64,000 bases of DNA from Hungatella hathewayi WAL-18680 (GTDB taxonomy: Bacteria > Bacillota > Clostridia > Lachnospirales > Lachnospiraceae): assembly GCF_000235505.1 (NCBI RefSeq), contig NZ_JH379027.1, positions 3,121,456 through 3,185,455 on the forward strand. Direction: 5' to 3'. Shown here piece after piece: positions 15,313-24,154 of the stretch. The number at the start of each line of letters is the position of its first letter. Within the stretch, counting starts at the first letter, position 1. The notes under the pieces were generated by a model that was not told where the DNA came from, did no database searches, and saw nothing but the letters and a program-made list of their open reading frames with translations. A program made the position numbers and the translations under genes.

Positions 15313-16173
15313 ATGATTGACCAGGCGGGGCTTTTGATGGAGCAGGGGAATCAGATTGCTACGGAGAGGGTTCAGGGGATGAATGATAATATGGTGAAAT
15401 CTCATTATCATGAGTACTTTGAATTGTATTATCTGGAATCGGGGAAGCGGTTTCATATGGCGGGGGATGAATTGTACTGTATCAATCCGGGGGAGTTTAT
15501 TCTGTTTCCGCCTTATGTGATGCATTATTCTTATGGGGAGAGCGACAGCGCGTTTAAGAGGCTGGTACTGTATTTTACGAAGGAAATGATTGCGGTGCCG
15601 GGAGCGTTGGAGGCCCTTGGAGGGGCGGCCCACGTCTACCAGGCGGATGAGAAGAGGGAGATTCACGGGCTGATGTGCAATATTTTGAAGGAGCAGAAAC
15701 TGATGGATCATTACTCGGAGGAGGAAATGTATCTGCTGCTCAACCAGCTTCTGATTCAGCTGGTGCGCACGGTCTCCGATACGGCGCGGCCGGAACAGGA
15801 AAGCCGGATTACCGGGATTCTTCATTATTTGCAGGAGAATTATACGGAGACGGTGACATTGAATGAGATTGCTTCCCTCTTCTATCTGAGTCCCTACTAT
15901 CTGTGCAGGGAGTTTAAGAAGCATACGAACAGCACGATTATCCAGTATGTGAACAGTCTGCGCATCAGCCATGCGCAGCGGCTGTTTCATGAGACGGATA
16001 AGAGTGTGACGGAAATCAGCAAGATTGTGGGGTTTGCAAATGTGACCCACTTTAACCGGATTTTTAAGGCAGTGACCGGACAGTCGCCCTCCCAGCACCG
16101 GAAGCAGGCTCTGGAGAGGAAACAGGCAATTGAAAACAGCAGCTTTCCCATGGCGCCCATCAGTAAAAACTGA
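15313..16173 (+). CDS. AraC-family transcriptional regulator
   Basis: 286 residues, ATG after CAGGAGGGATACGG. The N-terminal cupin sensor domain (HYHEYFELYYLESGKRFHMAGDE ... NPGEFILFPP at 30-80) should bind a sugar or uronate. The C-terminal double helix-turn-helix occupies about 170-270 (LNEIASLFYLSPYYLCREFKKH and VTEISKIVGFANVTHFNRIFKAVTGQSPSQHR). One of only two plus-strand genes in the window. It lies between the GH115/HEPN-MNT side and the esterase-TRAP-GH31 operon, and probably activates both glycan units. A TGG-TACAAT extended -10 lies near 15263-15271. The stop codon is inside the terminator stem. Confidence 0.9.
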   Translation: MIDQAGLLMEQGNQIATERVQGMNDNMVKSHYHEYFELYYLESGKRFHMAGDELYCINPGEFILFPPYVMHYSYGESDSAFKRLVLYFTKEMIAVPGALEALGGAAHVYQADEKREIHGLMCNILKEQKLMDHYSEEEMYLLLNQLLIQLVRTVSDTARPEQESRITGILHYLQENYTETVTLNEIASLFYLSPYYLCREFKKHTNSTIIQYVNSLRISHAQRLFHETDKSVTEISKIVGFANVTHFNRIFKAVTGQSPSQHRKQALERKQAIENSSFPMAPISKN

Positions 16174-16179
16174 TGGGCG
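16154..16179. terminator. Convergent terminator between araC-type gene and esterase gene
   Basis: Perfect 10-bp stem CGCCCATCAG / CTGATGGGCG with loop TAAAAA. The TGA of the AraC gene lies within the right arm. Symmetry suggests it serves both converging genes, although the T-runs are poor. Confidence 0.6.
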
Positions 16180-16195
16180 TTACTGTTTGCAACGG

Positions 16196-17236
16196 CTATC
16201 TTCTCTGCATTTCCCAGAATCCGGCCGCTTCCTCCAGCCAGCCGTGCATCTGGGTGTGATTGCCTACGCCGAAGCTGTGGCCGCCGGTCTCGGCGATTCT
16301 GGATTGGTGGGGAATGTGGTGGTCTTCCAGGGCTTTTAACAGGACATAGCTGGATTCTATGGGCACCACCGGGTCGTCCTTGCATGCCAGCAGATAGACC
16401 GGCGGATAGCTGTCATCCATGTGATACTCAATGCTGTACTCTCTCAGGCTTTCTCTTGTGAAATCAGGACCTCCCACACGCTCCAGGTAGTTTCTGCCGG
16501 ATGCCATCTGGGCTTCACTGGCTCCGGCCGCTTTGGCCTGCTCCAGGGCATCGCAGAACACGTCGTTGGAGGCGCTTGGGTAGGCGAGGAACAGGGCGCC
16601 GGGTTTTGGAAGGCCGTAATGGCTCCAGCCGTGGTTGGTCGTCCCCCACTCCGCCGCCAGGTGGCCGCCCGCTGAAAATCCGGCTACGGCATAATTTCCC
16701 TTTTCCACCCGGAACTCTTCCGCCCGCTCTTCGATCATCCTGATGGCCGCCGCCAGATCGTCTATGGGCTTTGGCAGCAGCGGTTTCTGCGCCGTCCGGT
16801 AATACAGAATAAAGGCGGGATACCCCAGCCGGTTCCACACGGCTCCCACTGCGATGCCCTCAATCAGTCCCCACTGTCTGGCGTAGGCGCCACCGGGACA
16901 GACTACCACATAGGGCAGACTGCCATCCACTTTGTTATCCGCCTTGCCAACTGTCTTGCCATCCGCCTTGTTATCCGCATTTTCACCGATAGCTGGCATA
17001 TAGATAAGTTTGACCTCCTCGGCCCCCACATTATAAACCATGGGAATCTTCTCCGCAAGAATCGTTCTCACCCGCTCCAGGGCTTCCTCAAAGCCGCATT
17101 TCTCATATCCATAATGTTTCAACGGATTCTCCCACACATCCTCCGTCATGTTTGTGAAAAAATAGTCAGATACCGGGCGGTATTCCTCATACCCGCACAA
17201 CTCGCCAATGGTCGTATTCTCTGTTATCTGATGCAT
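16196..17236 (-). CDS. Alpha/beta-hydrolase esterase (acetyl/carbohydrate esterase-like)
   Basis: 346 residues. An N-terminal extension of about 95 residues precedes the hydrolase fold. VVCPGGAYARQWG (about 110-122) is the oxyanion loop, GFSAGGHLAAEWG (about 178-190) holds the nucleophile Ser, CKDDPVVPIES the Asp and GGHSFGVG the His. This is the BD-FAE/Aes type of esterase, often removing acetyl groups from sugars or xylan oligomers. Oddity: a short repeat (NADNKADGKTVGKADNKVDG) just before the fold, probably slipped-strand DNA expansion. No signal peptide. It follows the TRAP terminator and lies in the glycan locus, so deacetylation of imported xylo-oligomers is the likely role. Confidence 0.8.
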   Translation of the reverse strand: MHQITENTTIGELCGYEEYRPVSDYFFTNMTEDVWENPLKHYGYEKCGFEEALERVRTILAEKIPMVYNVGAEEVKLIYMPAIGENADNKADGKTVGKADNKVDGSLPYVVVCPGGAYARQWGLIEGIAVGAVWNRLGYPAFILYYRTAQKPLLPKPIDDLAAAIRMIEERAEEFRVEKGNYAVAGFSAGGHLAAEWGTTNHGWSHYGLPKPGALFLAYPSASNDVFCDALEQAKAAGASEAQMASGRNYLERVGGPDFTRESLREYSIEYHMDDSYPPVYLLACKDDPVVPIESSYVLLKALEDHHIPHQSRIAETGGHSFGVGNHTQMHGWLEEAAGFWEMQRR

Positions 17237-17300
17237 CTGCGCTCTCCTCCATTTCTATTTCCATCTGCACTTATAGTAATACTTTCCTCCCCATAATACA

Positions 17301-17328
17301 ATACTCCGGCACATTCGTGCCGGAGTAT
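17301..17328 (-). terminator. Terminator after dctM
   Basis: Perfect 12-bp stem ATACTCCGGCAC / GTGCCGGAGTAT with a 4-nt loop and weak T-rich tail (TGTATTAT). It ends the GH31-TRAP operon. Confidence 0.8.
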
Positions 17329-17337
17329 CCTCTCCTC

Positions 17338-18639
17338 TTAAACCAGTCCCATCAACCTCGGAAGCGTCAATGAAATCTCCGGTATATATGTCACTAACAG
17401 CAACACCAGCAGCAGCGCTCCCACATAAGGCAGCAGCGGCTTGACCACCTCCTCGATGGACACCTTGCTGATACCACAGGACACAAACAGCACGGAGCCA
17501 ACCGGCGGGGTCATGGTTCCCATACACATATTGAAGGTGAGAACCACGCCGAACTGTACCAAATCCATGCCCAGACTCTGCACAATCGGCAGGAATATCG
17601 GGGTGAAAATCAGGCAGGCCGGAGTGATATCGAGGAACATTCCCACCACCAGCAGCACCAGGTTCATCATCAGCAAAATCACATACTTATTGCTGGAAAT
17701 GGACATCATCGCGTTGCTGATAGCCTCCGGTATCCCGGTATATGCCATCACCCATGACATCGCCGAGGAGGCGGAAATCAGGAACAGGATAATCCCGCTG
17801 GTAGCCGCGCTCTTTAACAAAATATTCATAAAGCTCTTCCAGTTGATAGAGCGGTAAACCAGAGACAGAATCAGGCAGTACAGCACACAGATGCCCGCTC
17901 CCTCCGTCGCCGTGAAGATACCGCCCACAATTCCGCCGATGACAATCACAATCAGCAGCAGGCTTGGAAGCGCATCCAGAGTAATCTTCATGGCCTGGGA
18001 CGCGCTGACCTTCTCGCAGACCGGGTATTTATGTTTCTTCGCATAGAAGTAGGCAATCAGCATCGTCGCCACGCCCATCAGAATTCCAGGCACATAGCCG
18101 GCCATAAACAGGGCTGATATGGACACGCCGCCCGCCACCGTGGAGTACACGATAAACGCGCTGGTTGGCGGAATCAGAAGCCCGGTTGGCGCCGACGCAA
18201 TATTCACACAGGTGGAAAATGCGGGGTCGTAACCATTTTCCTTCTCCATCGGGTCCATGATACCGCCGATCGCGGAAGCCGCCGCCACAGCCGAGCCGGA
18301 AAGGGCCCCGAAAAACATGTTGGCCAGCACGTTGGTGTGGGCCAAGGAACCGGGAATCCGCCCGGACAGCAGCTGGGCAAAGTTAATCAGCCTTCTAGCA
18401 ATCCCGCCGTTGTTCATGATATTTCCGGCAAGGATAAATAAGGGCACCGCAAGCAGGGAGAAACTCTCCACACCGCTGTTCATCTTCTGCATCACGATGA
18501 ACGAGGTCTGGTCCCAGGGCAGGTTAATCAGCGTGGTTGCGATGGAGGATATGGCAATGCTTATGGATATCGGGCATCCCAGAATCAAAAGAATTGCAAA
18601 CACCCCAAACAGTACAAGAGCCGTAATAGCAATATTCAT
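17338..18639 (-). CDS. dctM: TRAP transporter large permease (DctM family)
   Basis: 433 residues with about 12 hydrophobic segments, the full length of a DctM subunit. Family motifs include the LAVPLFILAGNIMNNGGIARRL stretch near 60-85, GALSGSAVAAASAIG near 112, GLLIPPTSAFIVYS near 150 and DITPACLIFTPIFLP near 345. It is the Na+-coupled translocating subunit of a tripartite ATP-independent transporter. Last gene of dctPQM, two bases after dctQ. Together with GH115 next door the likely cargo is a uronate or other organic acid from hemicellulose. Confidence 0.9.
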   Translation of the reverse strand: MNIAITALVLFGVFAILLILGCPISISIAISSIATTLINLPWDQTSFIVMQKMNSGVESFSLLAVPLFILAGNIMNNGGIARRLINFAQLLSGRIPGSLAHTNVLANMFFGALSGSAVAAASAIGGIMDPMEKENGYDPAFSTCVNIASAPTGLLIPPTSAFIVYSTVAGGVSISALFMAGYVPGILMGVATMLIAYFYAKKHKYPVCEKVSASQAMKITLDALPSLLLIVIVIGGIVGGIFTATEGAGICVLYCLILSLVYRSINWKSFMNILLKSAATSGIILFLISASSAMSWVMAYTGIPEAISNAMMSISSNKYVILLMMNLVLLVVGMFLDITPACLIFTPIFLPIVQSLGMDLVQFGVVLTFNMCMGTMTPPVGSVLFVSCGISKVSIEEVVKPLLPYVGALLLVLLLVTYIPEISLTLPRLMGLV

Positions 18640-18641
18640 CC

Positions 18642-19139
18642 TTAAATCTCCTCCTTAATCGTAATTCCGGTCAAATCTTCCCAGATATTGATAATCTGCG
18701 CCGCCATGATAAACACACCGGAGACCGGCGCCATGCTGTACACAAGGCTTCGTGAAATTCCAAGAAGTGACGAAAATTCCTTCCGCGCGCTGAAGGCCAG
18801 CTTTGCGCCACCAACCGTAAGCACCGCCAGGGCAAACACGAACACCAGAGCATCGATGAAGCACATCAGATATTTTCTCCGCTCTGGCGCCAGCTTGTTG
18901 TGGACAATCAACAGCGCCATATGCTGGCGTGTGCTAAAGCCGTAGGCCGCGCCGATAAAGCCGGTCCATATCAGTAAATATCTCACGATTTCCTCGGTAA
19001 AGTCGCTGGGACTGTTGAGGACATAGCGGGTAAATACCTGGTAAATCACCAGAACACTCATGGTAATCAGCAGCGCCGCCGCAATCCAGGCTAATAAACG
19101 GTTCATCCCGTGTTTAAACTTTGTAAAAAACTGTTCCAT
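18642..19139 (-). CDS. dctQ: TRAP transporter small permease (DctQ family)
   Basis: 165 residues with four membrane helices (about 15-38, 50-68, 88-108, 128-150). SPSDFTEEIVRYLLIWTGFIGAAYGFSTRQHM matches the conserved DctQ segment, including Trp and Arg residues. It bridges the binding protein and DctM. It sits between dctP (10 bp upstream) and dctM (2 bp downstream). Confidence 0.9.
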   Translation of the reverse strand: MEQFFTKFKHGMNRLLAWIAAALLITMSVLVIYQVFTRYVLNSPSDFTEEIVRYLLIWTGFIGAAYGFSTRQHMALLIVHNKLAPERRKYLMCFIDALVFVFALAVLTVGGAKLAFSARKEFSSLLGISRSLVYSMAPVSGVFIMAAQIINIWEDLTGITIKEEI

Positions 19140-19149
19140 AATCCCCCTC

Positions 19150-20175
19150 CTATTCTACGGAATCAATGATATCCAGCACGGTTCCCACCTTCGGATACTG
19201 TTCCCGGTACTCGCCAATCATGCCGGCCGTCGCCTGGCGGAAGGCTTCTTTGTCCACGTCCTCCACAATGGTGACACCCATCTCTGTCTTGGCCGTCTCA
19301 AGGGCGTCATTGACAGCCGCCTCCCATTCCAGAATATGGTTGTCCGTGGAGTTTCTCGCCGCGTCCAGCAGTATCTGGCGGTCCTCCTCCGACAGACTGT
19401 TCCAGGTGTCCGTCGCAATCACCAGTACATCCGGAATCATGGTGTGCTGGTCGACAGAAAAGTATTTACAGATTTCGCCGTGCATGCCGGTGGTGAGAAC
19501 GGTCTCGTTGTTCTCACTGCCGTCGATAATGCCGGTCTGAAGGGCCGTGTAGACATCGCCCATAGCCATGGCAACCGGGGTTCCTCCCAGGGCCTTCATC
19601 ATGTCGGTCTGGGATTTCATATCCTGCACCCGCATTTTCAGCCCCTTCAAATCCTCCGGCTTGCGGATGGGTTTGTCTATGGTGTAGAAGGAGCGGGAAC
19701 CGGAGGTGTAGTAGGTCAGCGTCACGAAGCCGTCCGCCTCACTGGAGCGGAAGAATTCTCCCATGGCGTCCGAGCCCATCACCTTGTAGTAGTTCTCATT
19801 GTCATCAAAGATGTAGGGAAGGCCAAATGCATGGTAGCCCTCGTTGTAGGTGGCCAGTCCCGGAGCCGACACACGGGTCATATCCACCACTCCCGCCATC
19901 AGCTGCTCCAGCACCTCGGTCTCGGAACCGAGCGTGCCGTTGGGGAATATCCTGATTTGCAGGCGTCCCCCGCTTTTTTCATTTACCTCATCCGCAAACT
20001 GCTGGAGCGCGATGGAGGTGATATGGCTCTCCGCCAGATTGTGGGCCAGATTCAGCACCATGGGATTCTCCGCCGTCGCCTGCGCGCTGTTCGCCGCGCC
20101 CGAATCCGCGCAGCCGGACAGCATGGACACCGCCAGCGCAGCCGACACGAATAACCCTGCCAATTTTTTCTTCAT
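19150..20175 (-). CDS. dctP: TRAP transporter substrate-binding lipoprotein (DctP family)
   Basis: 341 residues. Signal peptide with lipobox LSGCAD (Cys at about 21). DctP features: LNLAHNLAESHITSIALQQFADEVNEKSGGRLQIRIFPNGTLG, GLKMRVQD with the substrate-binding Arg near 180, and MGDVYTALQTGIIDGSEN. The extracellular protein delivers a carboxylated ligand to DctQM. Family members bind C4-dicarboxylates, sialic acid or uronates; the GH115 and GH31 context favours a uronate. 65 bp downstream of the GH31 gene and in the same transcription unit. Confidence 0.9.
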   Translation of the reverse strand: MKKKLAGLFVSAALAVSMLSGCADSGAANSAQATAENPMVLNLAHNLAESHITSIALQQFADEVNEKSGGRLQIRIFPNGTLGSETEVLEQLMAGVVDMTRVSAPGLATYNEGYHAFGLPYIFDDNENYYKVMGSDAMGEFFRSSEADGFVTLTYYTSGSRSFYTIDKPIRKPEDLKGLKMRVQDMKSQTDMMKALGGTPVAMAMGDVYTALQTGIIDGSENNETVLTTGMHGEICKYFSVDQHTMIPDVLVIATDTWNSLSEEDRQILLDAARNSTDNHILEWEAAVNDALETAKTEMGVTIVEDVDKEAFRQATAGMIGEYREQYPKVGTVLDIIDSVE

Positions 20176-20240
20176 AACCGTTCTCCTTTTCCTAATCTAT
20201 GTATTTTCAAACACTCGTCATTGACTCATCTATCACTCTC

Positions 20241-22742
20241 TTACATCCCAATCATGTCAAACATTTCAAAGGACACCACCAGTTCATAATCCTTCTTCGG
20301 GTTTGGATATTTGATCTGAACGGACTTCAGTGTCTGGCTGTAATACCAGCCCTGCTCCGCCGCCTCGAACTTCTTCCTGTGAAGGAAATGCGGCAGCTCC
20401 TGACCGTCCACCAGCACGCCAAACGGCGCTTTCTCCCGGTGAATCATGTCCACATACATATCCTCCACCGTGGTCTCGTAGGTTCCCTCATGGGTAAAGG
20501 CCAGCGTGGTCTTCACTCCCGCGTTCATGGTGATTCTGGTCTTTAAGTAAATGCCATTCTCATACTCCCTGGTGCATCCGTCATCCTCATACAGCGTAAA
20601 GGTATTGTCCTTGTCTGGCGCACACACAAGATGAATGCCGGTCTCCTTCTCCGTCGCCAGGTTGTTGAGCTGATTCAGCGCCAGCGGGATAATGCCGCCA
20701 CCCCGGACGAACATGGGGATACTGCCAAGGGTCACCGGATACTCCATCGTCTGGCCGCCCTCATAGCGCTCTCTGGTGTTAAAGTCGTAGAATATCTCTC
20801 CCTCCGGCAAATAGATGCTTCTCACGGAAGCCCCCTTCTCCACCACATTGGCAACCAGAAGGGAATCGCCTATCATGAAGTCCACACCCTCGTCGTAGCA
20901 CTTTGCATCCTGCTGGAAAGCGCTGCACATGGGCTCCATAATTGGAAGTCCTGTCTCGTGGGCCCGCTCCATCAGAGAATAATAATATGGTATCATGCGG
21001 TAGCGCAGCTTCATGGCCTCCCGGATATATTCCGTGCAGTTTCCATACATCCACGGCTCCGTCACCGTGTTGTCCGTATTGACGGAATGCACCGAAAATC
21101 TTGGCTGGAAGATACCGTTCTGCACCCAGCGCACAAACAGCTCCGCCTCCGGCGACGGCCCGTAGAAGCCGCCGATATCGGCTCCCTGGTTTGCCACGCC
21201 GGACAGACTCATGCCGAGAATGGTCGCAATGTTGTATTTCAATGCCTCCCAGCAGGTCAGGTTGTCGCCCGCCCAGGTCTGTGCATACCGCTGGATTCCG
21301 GCATGGCCGGAGCGGCACACGATAAAGGGTCTCTCCTGCTCAAAAGTCTCCTCAATGGCCTCCGCCGTCACATGGCACATCAGGTTGGACATGGTGGCCT
21401 TAATCTGGCCGATGGTGATGCCCTTTCCGTCAAAGTCACACCGGCAGTCCTTGTCCGCCAGGCTGTCGTACTCGCAGTTGTCGTTCCACACGGAGCTGGT
21501 TCCCATTTCCAGAACCGCCTCCTTTAACATCTGCTTCCACTCAGCCCTCGCTTTCGGATTGGTGAAATCTACAAACACGCCAGGGCCGCCCCACCAGGTT
21601 CCGACGCCGTCTTCCCCGCTTTCGCTGTCCTTCACCAGAATCCCCTTCGCCTTGATCTTCTCGATGTCCGGATGGGCCAGCAGAATGCCCGGTTTCACAT
21701 TGGGGGACACGGTGATGCCCCGTTTTTTCATCTCCGCAAAGAACTGTTTCGGGTCCTTAAACCGTTTCTTGTTCCAGGTGAACACGCAGCGTCTGAGTCC
21801 GTCCTTCGTCTCCTGCTGGGTGTAGCCGGAGGAGAGCTGGAACCCGTCCACCGGGATGTCCTCCTCTTTGGTGGTGTCGATAAATTCCAGTATCGCGTCA
21901 TCGCAGTTTTCATCCAGCTCCGGGTAATACATGGAGGAGCCAAGATATCCGAGAGCCGTCCTCGGCAGCATGGCGGACTTTCCGGTCAAATCCGTGTACC
22001 GCTCCACCACCTGTCGCACCGTCGGCCCGGCGATGAAGAACAGGTCGATATCTCCCGCGTCCGCCCGGTAACTGCTGTGCATCTTCCAGTAATTGCTCTT
22101 TGCCCGGCCCATATCAAAATCACATTCCGCCGTGTTGTGGTAGAAATAACCGGCCGCCTTCCTCGTCTCCCGGTTCAGCTTGATGTAAAATGGAATATGT
22201 TTGTAGAGGGAATCCGTCTCCTTCGGGTCGTAGCCCATGCAGTCCGCCGGACTCATGGTCATGTACTTCTGCGCCTTGTTCCACTCGCCGCTCTTCTCCC
22301 CAAATCCGTAGAAACAGTCGGAGGGCGATATCTCGCTGGTGTGGATTCTCCGGTGGTTGGAATCCTCCCGGTAGCCAAGCTCCACAATGTCTTTGTGAAT
22401 CGGGGTGCCGTCCTCATCATAGATATTGATAGCAAACGGTTCCTTCTCGATGACAACCTTTAAGAGACGCCCCTGAATCACCGCTTCTCTCTCGCCGTCC
22501 ACCAGTGTTGTCTTCGCCGGCTCCACCCGCTTTCTGTACGATTTCAGCAGGTCATCCATGCGGTCCTCCCACGCTGTCATCACCAGATTGTAGGATTCCT
22601 CCGCAAAATCCCCGTCGAATCCCGCCCGGATTCTGACGATGGAATCTGTCAAAAACCACAGCCTGATTTCCACACAGTTTGTCATAATGGAATAATAGCT
22701 GTCACACGGTTTAACAGATAGTGCCTTTTTACATAGCTTCAT
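20241..22742 (-). CDS. Glycoside hydrolase family 31 (alpha-glucosidase/alpha-xylosidase type)
   Basis: 833 residues. GH31 order is clear: N-terminal beta domain with GFGEKSGEWNKAQKY at about 140, the barrel with LGYLGSSMYYPE and WWGGPGVFVDF, SVWNDNCEYD near 405 carrying the catalytic nucleophile region, and CRSGHAGIQRYAQTWAGDN near 475-493 with the acid/base Asp. C-terminal beta domains contain PMFVRGGGIIPL and FTLYEDDGCTREY. No signal peptide, so it acts on imported oligosaccharides. Family members cleave alpha-glucosides, alpha-xylosides or alpha-galactosides; the substrate is not decided by sequence. First gene of the GH31-dctPQM operon. Confidence 0.9.
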   Translation of the reverse strand: MKLCKKALSVKPCDSYYSIMTNCVEIRLWFLTDSIVRIRAGFDGDFAEESYNLVMTAWEDRMDDLLKSYRKRVEPAKTTLVDGEREAVIQGRLLKVVIEKEPFAINIYDEDGTPIHKDIVELGYREDSNHRRIHTSEISPSDCFYGFGEKSGEWNKAQKYMTMSPADCMGYDPKETDSLYKHIPFYIKLNRETRKAAGYFYHNTAECDFDMGRAKSNYWKMHSSYRADAGDIDLFFIAGPTVRQVVERYTDLTGKSAMLPRTALGYLGSSMYYPELDENCDDAILEFIDTTKEEDIPVDGFQLSSGYTQQETKDGLRRCVFTWNKKRFKDPKQFFAEMKKRGITVSPNVKPGILLAHPDIEKIKAKGILVKDSESGEDGVGTWWGGPGVFVDFTNPKARAEWKQMLKEAVLEMGTSSVWNDNCEYDSLADKDCRCDFDGKGITIGQIKATMSNLMCHVTAEAIEETFEQERPFIVCRSGHAGIQRYAQTWAGDNLTCWEALKYNIATILGMSLSGVANQGADIGGFYGPSPEAELFVRWVQNGIFQPRFSVHSVNTDNTVTEPWMYGNCTEYIREAMKLRYRMIPYYYSLMERAHETGLPIMEPMCSAFQQDAKCYDEGVDFMIGDSLLVANVVEKGASVRSIYLPEGEIFYDFNTRERYEGGQTMEYPVTLGSIPMFVRGGGIIPLALNQLNNLATEKETGIHLVCAPDKDNTFTLYEDDGCTREYENGIYLKTRITMNAGVKTTLAFTHEGTYETTVEDMYVDMIHREKAPFGVLVDGQELPHFLHRKKFEAAEQGWYYSQTLKSVQIKYPNPKKDYELVVSFEMFDMIGM

Positions 22743-23047
22743 AATTCCCTCTCCTTTTCCCTGATTAAAAGCTCGTTGATTCGCTGCTTTTATCTTACGA
22801 AAATCCGGGTGTAAAAACTAGACAGATTTTGCATTTTTTATCTCTATTCTTTACCTATCTTGCTATTTTGTGTTTTAGAGTGTTTCTCTCGTATGATTGC
22901 TTTTTCTTTAGTTTCAACTATCTTTTCCTTATTTAATATCAAATTATCCCTCTTTTCTTCTCTGTTCTCCACGTTCAAAACGCAAAATAAGTAAATTTAC
23001 AGGCTAAATACAGCAAGATGCGTCTGGTTTTTCATTTTGCATTCCGC

Positions 23048-23053
23048 TATAAT
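23048..23053 (+). promoter_or_regulatory. Possible -10 of the plus-strand esterase gene
   Basis: A perfect TATAAT in the divergent 22743-23244 gap, with only a poor -35 match 17 bases upstream. Transcription would begin near 23060, so the whole fold-back element becomes the 5' leader. Nothing else definite was seen in 22743-23047, which is AT-rich. Confidence 0.45.
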
Positions 23054-23068
23054 ATTGGTTAATTTCAA

Positions 23069-23219
23069 GTAACAGTTCAGACGGCGGAGATATCGGTAGA
23101 AGAATTCGTGTCAAGCTTGCTTGAAAGCGGATTTTTCTATCGATATCCCCATCGGATGGACATCCGATGCTTCTTGACCAGCTTTTTCGGTCAAGAAGAT
23201 GAGCCGTCTGAACTGTTAC
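23069..23219 (+). other. 151-nt fold-back element: 17-bp terminal inverted repeats enclosing three stems
   Basis: The 17-base ends (23069-23085 and 23203-23219, GTAACAGTTCAGACGGC and its exact complement) are perfect inverted repeats. Inside are a stem of about 15 pairs with G-U wobbles (GATATCGGTAGAAGA from 23088 with TCTATCGATATC ending near 23148), a hairpin CATCGGATG / CATCCGATG near 23150-23169, and a perfect 10-bp hairpin CTTCTTGACC / GGTCAAGAAG at 23170-23199. The result is a closed multi-branch structure. It ends 12 bases before the GGAGG of the esterase gene. It could be a structured leader RNA or a small non-autonomous mobile element. No clear target duplication flanks it and I recognise no known riboswitch class. 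Confidence 0.8.
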
Positions 23220-23244
23220 AATTTATTTCAGGAGGTAATTTCAA

Positions 23245-24048
23245 ATGGCTTGTATGACCTGTCATTATTATAGTTCCGTTCTGGGAAGCAACATTGCAGT
23301 CAACGTCATTATCCCGACGCCCAGCGGAAACGAGCAGATTGTAGATAAGAAAATTCAGAAACAGTACGGCTACGAATCCGGCCTTCCCGTGGTCTACCTG
23401 CTCCACGGCGCCTACGGGGATTTCAGTTCCTGGCTCCGGTTCAGCAACATCGAGCGCTACGCCCAGGAGCGGTGCTGCGCCGTAGTCATGGCATCCGCCG
23501 GCAACAATTTCTATCAGGATATGTACCGGGGCCTTAAATACCGCACCTTCTTCACCGAGGAGCTGCCGGCCTTCATCACCAACGTATTCCCGGTCTCCAA
23601 AAAGCGGGAGGACACCTTCATCGCCGGTTTCTCCATGGGCGGCTACGGCGCCTGGTATCTAGCACTCTCCACGCCAACGCTGTACGCCAAATCCGCCAGC
23701 ATGTCCGGCGCCCTGGATATCGCCGCCCTCTATGAGCAGGCCATGAACGGCTCCGTGGACAGCCCATTCCCATGGGATGACATTTACGAGGACCCGAAAA
23801 AACTGGCAGGCAGTGATAAAGATTTGTTTGAATTATATTCCGGATGTCAGAAAAACGGACTGGTACCGGAACTCTACCAGACCTGCGGAACCGAGGATTT
23901 TCTCTATGATCTCAATGTCTCCGTGAAGAACCGGATGGAGCAGATGAATGCCAGTCTCGTCTACCGGGAAGGCCCCGGCGGGCATAACTGGGATTTCTGG
24001 GATGTTGAGATTCGTGATATTCTGGACTGGATGCTGAAGGGGCGATAG
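23245..24048 (+). CDS. Esterase of the S-formylglutathione hydrolase/CE1-like family
   Basis: 267 residues, ATG behind CAGGAGGTAATTTCAA. Alpha/beta-hydrolase with VVYLLHGAYGDFSSW at about 48-62 (oxyanion), AGFSMGGYGAWYLAL at about 128-142 (nucleophile Ser), an Asp in GTEDFLYDLN near 215 and a His in GGHNWDFWD near 250. This esterase-D-like group includes feruloyl and acetylxylan esterases as well as formylglutathione hydrolases. Intracellular (no signal peptide). Divergent from the GH31 operon, so removal of acyl groups from xylan fragments is the most likely job. The strongly structured leader hints at post-transcriptional control. Confidence 0.85.
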   Translation: MACMTCHYYSSVLGSNIAVNVIIPTPSGNEQIVDKKIQKQYGYESGLPVVYLLHGAYGDFSSWLRFSNIERYAQERCCAVVMASAGNNFYQDMYRGLKYRTFFTEELPAFITNVFPVSKKREDTFIAGFSMGGYGAWYLALSTPTLYAKSASMSGALDIAALYEQAMNGSVDSPFPWDDIYEDPKKLAGSDKDLFELYSGCQKNGLVPELYQTCGTEDFLYDLNVSVKNRMEQMNASLVYREGPGGHNWDFWDVEIRDILDWMLKGR

Positions 24049-24075
24049 CTCGCCCTCCCAAAAATAGAGCGCAAA

Positions 24076-24128
24076 AAAAGAGGATGATGCCAAACCGTAT
24101 TTTCACCGGTCAAACATCATCCTCTTTT
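24076..24128. terminator. Bidirectional terminator between esterase and deoC
   Basis: Perfect 14-bp stem AAAAGAGGATGATG / CATCATCCTCTTTT around a 25-nt loop, with A-run and T-run on opposite flanks so that both converging transcripts end here. Confidence 0.85.
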
Positions 24129-24154
24129 GTTAAGCTCCTGCCCCAATCAGTCAC

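Noticed and set aside
23069-23219. Intrinsic terminator or T-box for the fold-back element
   Set aside because: There is no T-run after the stems and no T-box/specifier features, and it precedes an esterase rather than amino-acid genes.
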